Source: Candidatus Magasanikbacteria bacterium CG1_02_41_34 (lineage in GTDB: Bacteria; Patescibacteriota; Patescibacteriia; Magasanikbacterales; UBA922). From it: a DNA stretch of 43,829 nucleotides. The DNA is taken from positions 1 through 43,829 of the forward strand of contig MNVD01000020.1 in NCBI GenBank assembly GCA_001871445.1, written 5' to 3'. A program made the translations under genes and the position numbers. Position 1 is the first letter of the stretch. The number at the start of each line of letters is the position of its first letter. The notes beneath the pieces are model-generated. The model did not search any database. It had not been told where the DNA came from and saw nothing but the letters and a program-made list of their open reading frames with translations. This document shows, piece after piece, positions 8,517 through 16,551 of this stretch.

Positions 8517-8538
8517 GATGTATATCTTATGCTACACT
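8510..8538 (+). promoter_or_regulatory. Putative divergent promoter for 8551-9468
   Basis: TTGTCA-17 nt-TACACT; -35 overlaps the opposite-strand -35. Confidence 0.5.
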
Positions 8539-8550
8539 AAAAAAAATACT

Positions 8551-9468
8551 ATGAGCGTGCAAACATCTATTCTCATGGTCACACCGCCACCTGGCGGTCT
8601 CTGGCCACATGGCTACACTGTCCATAAAGGACACACACCCGAAAGCCTGAATCATGCGACCGTGGCAGCCGCGACCTCGGGGATTATTCCTTCCCCAGAA
8701 CTTCTTTCTCTCCAATGGAATCAAGCAATCGATCACCTGACCAATGCAAAAATCGAGATAACATTTCTTCCTTATCCACAAGAACTTCTCTCTCAATATC
8801 CGCCGGACTACGACGGTATTTTTATTCGTGATGTTGGGATGTTCGCAAATGGCAAGTGGGTAAAAGCACATTTCGCTGTACCAGAAAGACAACGAGAAGC
8901 AGACACATTCGCACGTCTCATTGAACAAACATATCACGTAGAAATTGTGGATTTGCCACCAGGCGCGGATCTCGAATGTGGCGAAGTATTTTTTGTAAAA
9001 ACACCCGCAGGCTCGTATTATTTTGGTGGACTCGGGAGATCAAACAAAGCAGGACATGATGCCATGCTACATATAATAAAACCTGATCATATATTTTTAT
9101 TAGAAACAACAGGCTTTCATCTGGATACTACCTGTACACCACTCATAGATTCTTCAGGACATCTCGTATCATTCATGTATGCACCAGAGCTATTTTCAGA
9201 AGAAAGTAAAAAGCATCTTTCGATGCTCGAGGTACCACTCATCGCACTTGATCCAAAAGATACCTGTGGCATCGGAGAAAATCTTGGAAACATGGCAGTA
9301 AATGGATTGTCACTCCCAGGAATATTTATCAATGCAGAGGAATTCAACACACCAGGCGTCGAAGCACATATTGCATCACTCGGCATTGCTCGATATTCTT
9401 CCCCACTTCCCTACTTTCATCATGCAGGAGGATCGTATCATTGTCTGACGAATGAAGTACGGTTGTAA
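8551..9468 (+). CDS. Pentein-superfamily (amidinotransferase / dimethylargininase-like) protein
   Basis: IFIRDVGMF, LECGEVFF, TGFHLDTTCTPL, C-terminal GGSYHCLTNEVRL consistent with the catalytic His/Cys arrangement. Confidence 0.75.
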   Translation: MSVQTSILMVTPPPGGLWPHGYTVHKGHTPESLNHATVAAATSGIIPSPELLSLQWNQAIDHLTNAKIEITFLPYPQELLSQYPPDYDGIFIRDVGMFANGKWVKAHFAVPERQREADTFARLIEQTYHVEIVDLPPGADLECGEVFFVKTPAGSYYFGGLGRSNKAGHDAMLHIIKPDHIFLLETTGFHLDTTCTPLIDSSGHLVSFMYAPELFSEESKKHLSMLEVPLIALDPKDTCGIGENLGNMAVNGLSLPGIFINAEEFNTPGVEAHIASLGIARYSSPLPYFHHAGGSYHCLTNEVRL

Positions 9469-9484
9469 ATATTGAAATTGAAAG

Positions 9485-9514
9485 GCCTCGGCAGAGCAAA
9501 TGCTCCACCGAGGC
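9485..9514 (-). terminator. GC-rich hairpin after small ORF
   Basis: GCCTCGG...CCGAGGC downstream of 9537-9707. Confidence 0.6.
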
Positions 9515-9536
9515 AGGATGTCGTAGTGCGTCGCGC

Positions 9537-9707
9537 TCAGCGACGACGCCCCTTGTAGCGGTCCCAGCTGCTTCCAAGGATAGCTCCTCCGAGGGCATTC
9601 CCCAGAGCCCGCAAGTCCTGGAGCAATGGTACCACGTACTTCTTGATGAGGATGAAGGTTACGCCTCCGCCTCCAGCAACGATGAGAATCCAAATCCACC
9701 AAGACAT
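9537..9707 (-). CDS. 56-aa single-TM small protein, GC-rich orphan cassette
   Basis: MSWWIWILIVAGGGGVTFILIKKYVVPLLQDLRALGNALGGAILGSSWDRYKGRRR; SD AAGGGGAG; absent from the ORF track because it is under 60 aa. Confidence 0.75.
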   Translation of the reverse strand: MSWWIWILIVAGGGGVTFILIKKYVVPLLQDLRALGNALGGAILGSSWDRYKGRRR

Positions 9708-9745
9708 AATCTAACTCCCCTTGTAGTTTGTTGAAATATATTGCT

Positions 9746-9773
9746 ATCATACAGCTATTCTTACTTTTGTCAA
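9746..9773 (-). promoter_or_regulatory. Sigma70-type promoter for 9537-9707
   Basis: Minus strand TTGACA-16 nt-TATGAT. Confidence 0.65.
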
Positions 9774-9801
9774 TCCATCCACACAATACGCACCTCATTT
9801 C

Positions 9802-9829
9802 TTGACACACGCGCCAAATCTGCCATACT
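9802..9829 (+). promoter_or_regulatory. Putative promoter of riboswitch leader
   Basis: TTGACA-16 nt-CATACT just upstream of the aptamer-like region. Confidence 0.5.
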
Positions 9830-9847
9830 ACAGTCATACAATTTACC

Positions 9848-9990
9848 AAGTACTATGTGGAAGTAAGGTGCGACCTTCGCTATGCGAGGTCAATTCCTTC
9901 ACTGTGCCGCAACGGTAATCAAGCGTGTCATTGGCTCTTCTGGACGAGACTCTCCAACAGTCTTTCAGTAAAGCCAAAAACGCTCGTAGT
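9848..9990 (+). ncRNA. Cobalamin-riboswitch-like aptamer
   Basis: GGAAGTAAGGTG...AATTCCTTC (P4/P5-like), CACTGTGCCGCAACGGTAATC conserved core, AGTC-TTT-CAGT-AAA-GCC (B12-box-like, cf. AGYCAGG-A-CCUGCC with compensated stem), closing helix ACTATG/CGTAGT. Confidence 0.75.
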
Positions 9991-10056
9991 CCGATCTTCA
10001 TAGTACTGTATATCCCGAGCAGGAATAAAAAAAGACTTTCTTTTTTTGACATTCTT

Positions 10057-10084
10057 ATCTTTCTGCTCAGGAAAGATTTTTTTT
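10057..10084 (+). terminator. Attenuator terminator of riboswitch
   Basis: ATCTTTC-TGCTCAG-GAAAGAT then 8 T's; loop and 5' arm overlap the alternative pairing GAGCAG(10017-10022)/CTGCTC(10063-10068). Confidence 0.7.
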
Positions 10085-10129
10085 ATTCATTGATTTCGCT
10101 GATTATAAAAAGATGCAAACAGATTTGTT

Positions 10130-10732
10130 ATGAAACATTTCTTGAAACAAAATAGCATTGTCCTACTTCTTTTCTTCATATCTATTGGAGCAACCGTATA
10201 TTTTTACTCACGAAGTCAGATACCAACAATACAAACAACAGTCACTACCCTGCAGTCAAATGTAATCAATGAAACAGTGACAACGACATTTGATCAGTTA
10301 GAAAAAAAACAAGAAATCAAAAAAACAAGAAATCAAAAAAAAACACCTCCGCAAGTACAAACCCAAGCAACTTCCACAGAGACTGCCACAGAAAAGGATA
10401 CACGCAGCGAAACAGACGAAGCGCAAATAACAGTCGTAGCAACACTCAGCATCCCAAAAATTGGATACGAAAAAACAGTTAATCTGCCACCTGGATCAAA
10501 TGCCTACGATCTGATGGAGACCCTCCGAGAGCAAGGACTACAGTACGACGCAGCAGAACATGGCTCGCTCGGAGCATTCCTCAGCTCTATTGGTGGAATT
10601 GAAAATGATTATAAGAAGCACATGTTCTGGATCTACTATGTCAATGGACAAAAAGCAAACATCGGCATTTCCAATTATATTCTTACTCAAGATGACATAA
10701 TCACATGGCAATATGAAGCAGAAGATATATAG
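10130..10732 (+). CDS. Membrane-anchored DUF4430 (transcobalamin C-terminal-like) protein
   Basis: N-terminal TM; LGAFLSSIGGIENDYKKHMFWIYYVNGQKANIGISNYILTQDDIITWQYE matches the DUF4430 pattern. Confidence 0.8.
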   Translation: MKHFLKQNSIVLLLFFISIGATVYFYSRSQIPTIQTTVTTLQSNVINETVTTTFDQLEKKQEIKKTRNQKKTPPQVQTQATSTETATEKDTRSETDEAQITVVATLSIPKIGYEKTVNLPPGSNAYDLMETLREQGLQYDAAEHGSLGAFLSSIGGIENDYKKHMFWIYYVNGQKANIGISNYILTQDDIITWQYEAEDI

Positions 10733-13469
10733 CACCATTTTTTTCACCGTTTTCCTTTCACTCGTAGGGGTATCGGCAGTACAGGCTGTTGATACGACAA
10801 GCACCTTGAGGAGTGAAGAAATCAGCACGAACAGCATCACAGCAAATACAGCAGAACAAGCATCGCTTACGCTTATTTACAACGATACGGTTGTGTTTCA
10901 GGATGTCGCAACGTTTGAAGCGCAAACATTTTTGTATAGACTACCGGACAGTGTTGCGACAGCAGCCACAGCAGGAGGAGACGCATTGTCACTGCTCCTC
11001 GCACTTGATGCTGCATCAAGTGAATTCAACATTACACATATACAACAATATGATTTTGGATCAGGACCATTGTATTATATTCAATGTATAGAAATCAATG
11101 GAGAGGAAGCCTGCGCAGATTGGCAATACATGATAAACAGTGCATATTCATTTTCTTCGATAGATCAACAACCTCTGGCAGATGGAGACGAACTACTCTT
11201 GTACTTTGGAAGTCAATATGCAATATCAATAGACGAAGCAAATGACGTTGCCGTAGGCAGTGACATAAACTCAATAATCGAAGAATACAATCCGCAAACA
11301 CCAGGATATGAGCCACTTGCAAATGCAACGCTTGCTCTTTTGGAAAATCCCGATGCCACATCTTCACTTTCAACAGCGACAACAGATGAAACAGGCACGG
11401 CAACATTTACAGCGCCAACAATCTCAGGAACATACTACATTGGCTATGATCAAGGAGGGTATTACTGGCCAACACAAGAAATACAAATACTTCCAATTCC
11501 AACTCAAAATATCAATCTTCGTATAGAAACACCCGATTCAACATTATTTGCCGGGACAGTGGCAATGCCAGAATCATGTAGTGTTATCGAAACCACGACC
11601 ACGACTCCCCATGAATTCACTGAATTCAATGCAATCTGTGCGTTGCAAGAAGCAAGTAATCAAGAGTTCATCTCTTCCTATCAAGTAACTGATTGGGGAT
11701 TTGCATTTGCAATTGATCAAATCAATGACGTAACAAATGCAGAAGATTGGAGTGAAACTTGGCTCGTATATCACAATAATGAAGCCCCTGATGGAGGAAT
11801 TAATACATTCTCTCTTGTTACCGAAGATGAATTAGTACTAACCTATGGTCCATGGCCAATGAGCCCACTCGCATTTGATATTTCTACAACGACGCTTTCA
11901 ATCAATGCTACTTCAACTATTACCATTACAACATTTGGAACGTCTATTCCTCTGTCTAGTACAACAACCTTACATATTGGGGACGAATTGCTTACTTCTT
12001 CGGATGGGACATTTTCATGGGTTCCAAAAGTGACCGGAACCATCGACATCTACGCTGAATCGGACGGATTTACACGTACCAAAATATTACCATTCACAAT
12101 AATTAGTGAAAACACCCAAACCATAACAGAAGAAGAACCGACATCATCAGGAGGAAATGGCGGTGGCTGTAGCAGCTGCGGAGCGGATTCAAATAGCGAC
12201 GTAGATACAGTCGTAAAAAACATCATCACTTTCCTCGACGCAAACCAAAATTCAGACGGTTCATTTTCATCCAGTGTATCATTCTCTGACTGGACCGCTC
12301 TTGCGTACAACGCCTACACAGGTACAGCCATAGGAAAAGATGCATTGAAAGCGTATCTGCTCACAAATCCAAGCCCAATAGACGGACCAAACACGACAAC
12401 AGCGTATGCTCGCCGTGCAATGGCACTTATGAGCTATGGCATCAATCCATATTCCGGAACTAATACAAATTATATAGAAAAAATCCTCGAAGGATTTGAT
12501 GGCACGCAGTTTGGTATAGAAGGACTGATCAATGACGATGTCTTTGCTCTCATTCCTCTCTTAAACGCTGGATATATAGCGTCTGATCCAATTGTGGTGA
12601 GCACCACAAAATATATTCTTGAAAAGCAAGATACAACGGGAAAATTTGAAAGTCCAGATATAACAGGAGCAACACTACAAGTACTTTCAAAACTTACAGT
12701 AATAGATGGTGTCAACACAGCGATCGAAAAAGGAACAGCATACATTCTAGATCAACAGAAGAGTGATGGTGGCTTTGGAGATATCTATGGAACATCATGG
12801 ATCATACAAGGACTTTCTGCACAGAATGTTGATATCAAGACTCTCAAAAAAAACAATTTCTCTCCGATTGATTATTTAAAAGCAAATCAAGAAGCAGACG
12901 GAGGAATTGGAAACACAAAAAATAGTCTCCGACTCTGGACGAGTGCATGGGCAGTACCTGCTCTTCTCGAAAAACCATGGCCAACACTTTTGACGTCATT
13001 CAGCATTCCTTCTGATAGCGAAACGCAATCCACTGGTGGAAGCACAACGACAGAAGACACCACAACATCCACTCCAGAAATTGCAGAGCAAGGGACGTCA
13101 ACATCAACAGATGCATTGGCGGACGAAACAACTTCTGAAAATACTTCCGAAGTCACAATTCTTCCTCTTCCGTATGATACACAGGAAGCAGTGGGCTATG
13201 GCATTGGCGGAGGCATAGACGATCAAACAATCGAACAAAACGTTGCCGGAGTAAAAATTACAAATAACACTGTTCCTTTAGAAAAACCTGAAACGCAGGA
13301 AGATGAAAAAACCGAAAAACGTGTAGAAGAGCCACTCTTCGAAGAAGCTACTGCGACAATTCAAGAAAATTCTTCGGGAAATGGCACGAAACCTATCCAC
13401 TATGCCTTTGGCACAACGATTCTCCTCGGACTGCTGCTCGGTTGGCGGTTCCTCCGAACACTGGTATAA
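10713..13469 (+). CDS. Large surface protein: DUF4430-like domains + prenyltransferase/intrinsic-factor-like alpha/alpha repeats + C-terminal TM
   Basis: Signal peptide; two DUF4430-like segments (ADWQYMINSAYSFSSIDQQPLADGDELLLYFGS; SETWLVYHNNEAPDGGINTFSLVTEDELVLTYG); repeats FLDANQNSDGSFSS, YILEKQDTTGKFESP, YILDQQKSDGGFGD, YLKANQEADGGIGN; C-terminal TM. Overlaps upstream gene by 20 nt. Confidence 0.8.
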   Translation: MKQKIYSTIFFTVFLSLVGVSAVQAVDTTSTLRSEEISTNSITANTAEQASLTLIYNDTVVFQDVATFEAQTFLYRLPDSVATAATAGGDALSLLLALDAASSEFNITHIQQYDFGSGPLYYIQCIEINGEEACADWQYMINSAYSFSSIDQQPLADGDELLLYFGSQYAISIDEANDVAVGSDINSIIEEYNPQTPGYEPLANATLALLENPDATSSLSTATTDETGTATFTAPTISGTYYIGYDQGGYYWPTQEIQILPIPTQNINLRIETPDSTLFAGTVAMPESCSVIETTTTTPHEFTEFNAICALQEASNQEFISSYQVTDWGFAFAIDQINDVTNAEDWSETWLVYHNNEAPDGGINTFSLVTEDELVLTYGPWPMSPLAFDISTTTLSINATSTITITTFGTSIPLSSTTTLHIGDELLTSSDGTFSWVPKVTGTIDIYAESDGFTRTKILPFTIISENTQTITEEEPTSSGGNGGGCSSCGADSNSDVDTVVKNIITFLDANQNSDGSFSSSVSFSDWTALAYNAYTGTAIGKDALKAYLLTNPSPIDGPNTTTAYARRAMALMSYGINPYSGTNTNYIEKILEGFDGTQFGIEGLINDDVFALIPLLNAGYIASDPIVVSTTKYILEKQDTTGKFESPDITGATLQVLSKLTVIDGVNTAIEKGTAYILDQQKSDGGFGDIYGTSWIIQGLSAQNVDIKTLKKNNFSPIDYLKANQEADGGIGNTKNSLRLWTSAWAVPALLEKPWPTLLTSFSIPSDSETQSTGGSTTTEDTTTSTPEIAEQGTSTSTDALADETTSENTSEVTILPLPYDTQEAVGYGIGGGIDDQTIEQNVAGVKITNNTVPLEKPETQEDEKTEKRVEEPLFEEATATIQENSSGNGTKPIHYAFGTTILLGLLLGWRFLRTLV

Positions 13470-13493
13470 TAGGAAAAATGATATTTCGTTCGT

Positions 13494-13886
13494 ATGTTTC
13501 ATATGCGCTGTCTCATTCCCCTGCTCATCGCCTTTCCAATCCTTGGTCTAGGCTGTTCGAGTAGCGAGAAAGTAGCAGCAAATGTCTACACCATCAACAT
13601 TGAGACTACAGAAGGTCAACCTGAAACCCGTATTGCATCGTTGTCAGCAGATGAAATAATGATGAACGAACTCCTCGATTCTGTCGGAGTAAAAACAAAC
13701 GAAATTATACAAGGAAACACCGTTATCATTACAAACTTTGACGGTGTGATTGCAACAAAATCAAAAGCATGGCATCTATATCTCAACAATTACCCAGCGA
13801 CATTAACCAACTTGGCGCATATGCCTGTCCGTGCCTCAGATATTATTGAATGGAAATATGAAAACCCAACAACAACGAACAAGTAA
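13494..13886 (+). CDS. DUF4430-like lipoprotein
   Basis: Lipobox ILGLGC; KAWHLYLNNYPATLTNLAHMPVRASDIIEWKYE. Confidence 0.75.
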   Translation: MFHMRCLIPLLIAFPILGLGCSSSEKVAANVYTINIETTEGQPETRIASLSADEIMMNELLDSVGVKTNEIIQGNTVIITNFDGVIATKSKAWHLYLNNYPATLTNLAHMPVRASDIIEWKYENPTTTNK

Positions 13887-13890
13887 ACCA

Positions 13891-14412
13891 ATGAGGAATA
13901 TTACTTGGATTGCAGTCTTACTTATTCTCTTAGGAGTAACGTCTCGCCTATTTCCTCATCCAGCAAACTTTGCACCAATTGCAGCAATTGCCATGTTTGG
14001 TGGATTGTATCTGTCAAAGAGAATGGCTTTTATATTGCCCATGACAGCCATGTTTTTGAGTGATATTGTTGTTGGATTTTATAGCTGGAAAATGATGACT
14101 GCCGTCTATGTGAGTTTTCTTTTGATTGTCGGCATTGGGATACTAGTACAACGAAACAAAACATTTGGAAACATTCTCACTGGAACACTTCTTGGTTCGG
14201 TCCTCTTCTTCCTCGTTACCAATGGCGCAGTCTGGGGCTTTGGCACGATGTACGCACATTCCTTTGGAGGGCTCATGCAAAGTTATCTCATGGGTATTCC
14301 CTTCTTTAAAAATACGCTTCTTGGCGATCTTTTCTATACAGGGGTACTTGTAGGAAGTATGGAAGCAATTGCACTGTATAAAACAAAAATCTTTGCAAAA
14401 CAATCAATGTAA
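13891..14412 (+). CDS. DUF6580-family putative transport protein (ECF S-component-like)
   Basis: SRLFPHPANFAPIAAIAMFGGLYLSKRMAFILPMTAMFLSDIVVGFY; about 5-6 TM helices. Confidence 0.75.
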   Translation: MRNITWIAVLLILLGVTSRLFPHPANFAPIAAIAMFGGLYLSKRMAFILPMTAMFLSDIVVGFYSWKMMTAVYVSFLLIVGIGILVQRNKTFGNILTGTLLGSVLFFLVTNGAVWGFGTMYAHSFGGLMQSYLMGIPFFKNTLLGDLFYTGVLVGSMEAIALYKTKIFAKQSM

Positions 14413-14413
14413 T

Positions 14414-14722
14414 ATGACAGACCTCAAACAACTCCAAAAGGATGTTTGGAAAAATAAAGTAAAGCAAGGCTTCAATACAACAGATGTCCCGCTTGAATTT
14501 TCTTATACCTACGGTGAGCTCGCAGAAGCATTTCATGCATACAGAAAAAAACTTCCTGACATTGGCGAAGAATTAGCAGATGTGATGATCTATCTTCTTG
14601 GCCTGGCAACGATACTCGACGTAGATATGGAAGACGAGCTGGTCAAAAAGATAGGGGAAAATGCAAAGCGAAAATATAAAACGATTGATGGGATATTAAC
14701 GAGAACAAAAGAAGCTGGATGA
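14414..14722 (+). CDS. MazG-like nucleotide pyrophosphohydrolase
   Basis: EFSYTYGELAEAFHAY...IGEELADVMIYLLGLATILDVDMEDELVKKIGENAKRKY (ExxE...ExxD pattern). Confidence 0.8.
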   Translation: MTDLKQLQKDVWKNKVKQGFNTTDVPLEFSYTYGELAEAFHAYRKKLPDIGEELADVMIYLLGLATILDVDMEDELVKKIGENAKRKYKTIDGILTRTKEAG

Positions 14723-14726
14723 TTCT

Positions 14727-14759
14727 AAAAAACGTCCGTATGAATACGGACGTTTTTTT
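14727..14759 (+). terminator. Intrinsic terminator of the DUF4430 operon
   Basis: AAAAAACGTCCGTAT-GA-ATACGGACGTTTTTTT. Confidence 0.9.
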
Positions 14760-14767
14760 GTTTATTG

Positions 14768-14797
14768 TCCCGCAGAGCGGGATCCCGCTCTGCGGGA
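14768..14797. repeat. 30-bp perfect palindrome
   Basis: TCCCGCAGAGCGGGATCCCGCTCTGCGGGA. Confidence 0.85.
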
Positions 14798-14835
14798 ATT
14801 ATTGTTCAATGCTTATTGATTATTGATGATAGACC

Positions 14836-16278
14836 TCATCCAAACCGCTGCTGTTGTTCATCAACATAGTGAATCTGCCCAGAATCATCGATATACGTTC
14901 GACCAGCAGATGCTTCTGAAGAAGATTCAACAACAGGCAATGCTCGCTCGATAGGGAGCCCACTTGGTGGCTCTGCTGTTTTGAGTTGTGCTTTTTGGAG
15001 CATTGGTGTTACTACGTAAGACATCGGAAAGTGCCATACGGTAGCAAGTTCTTCTATATTTAGTACAAATGGATTTGCGCCTACATTCATTTTTCTCTTT
15101 TTAAATGCTTTTAGTAGTTCTGTTTTCTTTGCCTCGGTTTGCCGTGTAGTATTCTGACTAGTTGTCACCGCAGGTACCAACGAATTTGCACTAGGACTAT
15201 TAAACTGAGTAATTGCTCCAAGTAATGCATGAACTCCTCTGTCAGGATTAAAAACCGTTTTTTCAGCAACATAAACACCACGCATTTTTGTTTTAAAACC
15301 AATTTTACTTATCTTCAATTCAATGCCCTCAACTAACTTCATTTGACCAGGCGTCATATATCGCATTTTGTTTGGTTCTTCTTTATCATTTCCCTTTGAA
15401 TCATCACCTCCCACAGACGCTTCTGTACCAGTAAGTTGCGCCAAAATTTCATTGAAACTATTTCCCATTTCCTTTGTGAGCGCATTGTCAGTAAGTCCAG
15501 AAAATATACCTTTTCCTCCTCCACTACTTTTTTCACCTATCAATTCTTTCACTTTTTTTATAGCGTCTTCTTTCCATTTATTTCCAATTGGCTGTACTAA
15601 TATTTGGAACCACATTTGTTCTCCAATCCCAATACGACTAAAACTTTCCAAAAATGTTCCCATTGGATCTTTGAGCACAGTGTCTTTTGAAATATTGTGC
15701 TCGAATTCACGGTAACTTCTGAGAGGAAAAGAATCATCCTCTGCAGTAGCAATATCGGCAATCCAGATATCATGTGTGACATTGGGATAAGCATCGGGAA
15801 CTGATGACACATAATCCTGTACTTCTGTAATTTCTGCTTGTGGATATTGTGCATAGATAGACGCCTCCACCAAATCTCGAAGACCTTTTTCTGTACGGAC
15901 CACAAACTGAATATATCCTTCGATACTAATAATTTCAAAACTAAACCATCGTTGTTTATGTCCACGATAAAATACATCTCTGATACCAGGTGGATCGTAG
16001 GCTCCAGCAAGATGAGAAAAAAGTTGCTCAACGGCCATCGGTGTCTGTATGTTGAGTTGAGGGATATCAATAGCCAACACAATCCACTCCCATTTGGCAG
16101 TAAATTTATCTTCTCGATAATCTTTATAAAAAGAAAGACCTGCATAGAGAAGTAAATATACAAGTGGAATCCATCCAACAATTGCAAATCCAATAAGAAC
16201 CAATGCCGTAGGGCTAGTCAATTGAAAAAAAGATATAATTCCTACAAAATTTATCGTAAATAAACCAAAAACATCCAT
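14836..16278 (-). CDS. Conserved-looking membrane-anchored protein of unknown function
   Basis: N-terminal TMs then IPQLNIQTPMAVEQLFSHLAG...; no family assigned with confidence. Confidence 0.7.
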   Translation of the reverse strand: MDVFGLFTINFVGIISFFQLTSPTALVLIGFAIVGWIPLVYLLLYAGLSFYKDYREDKFTAKWEWIVLAIDIPQLNIQTPMAVEQLFSHLAGAYDPPGIRDVFYRGHKQRWFSFEIISIEGYIQFVVRTEKGLRDLVEASIYAQYPQAEITEVQDYVSSVPDAYPNVTHDIWIADIATAEDDSFPLRSYREFEHNISKDTVLKDPMGTFLESFSRIGIGEQMWFQILVQPIGNKWKEDAIKKVKELIGEKSSGGGKGIFSGLTDNALTKEMGNSFNEILAQLTGTEASVGGDDSKGNDKEEPNKMRYMTPGQMKLVEGIELKISKIGFKTKMRGVYVAEKTVFNPDRGVHALLGAITQFNSPSANSLVPAVTTSQNTTRQTEAKKTELLKAFKKRKMNVGANPFVLNIEELATVWHFPMSYVVTPMLQKAQLKTAEPPSGLPIERALPVVESSSEASAGRTYIDDSGQIHYVDEQQQRFG

Positions 16279-16293
16279 ATAGAAGATGTACGA

Positions 16294-16455
16294 TTAAGCT
16301 TCTACGAGATTATAGATAACTGCGTATGTCAAAAAAGAAAGAATGCCAACAAACCACCACCCTTGTGTTCCTGTGATATATCCTGCCCAGTAGGTAATCA
16401 CAAACGCAAGCATTCCCAAAAAAGATATGACATGACGAAGCATGTTGTCAGACAT
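16294..16455 (-). CDS. 53-aa two-TM small protein
   Basis: MSDNMLRHVISFLGMLAFVITYWAGYITGTQGWWFVGILSFLTYAVIYNLVEA; directly upstream of 14836-16278. Confidence 0.6.
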   Translation of the reverse strand: MSDNMLRHVISFLGMLAFVITYWAGYITGTQGWWFVGILSFLTYAVIYNLVEA

Positions 16456-16496
16456 ATACTATGTTATTAGATATAATATTATATCATAGTATATCA

Positions 16497-16536
16497 TGAA
16501 AAAACAAAAAAGCCCACAGATGTGGACTTTTTTGTT
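16497..16536. terminator. Bidirectional-looking terminator
   Basis: AAAAAAG(C)CCACA-GA-TGTGGACTTTTTT. Confidence 0.7.
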
Positions 16537-16551
16537 TTATTTACATGAAAA

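Noticed and set aside
10713-13469. Squalene-hopene cyclase or prenyltransferase enzyme
   Set aside because: Shares QxxDGGFG-like alpha/alpha repeats, but has a signal peptide, DUF4430-like segments and a TM anchor, which favors a binding protein over a cyclase.
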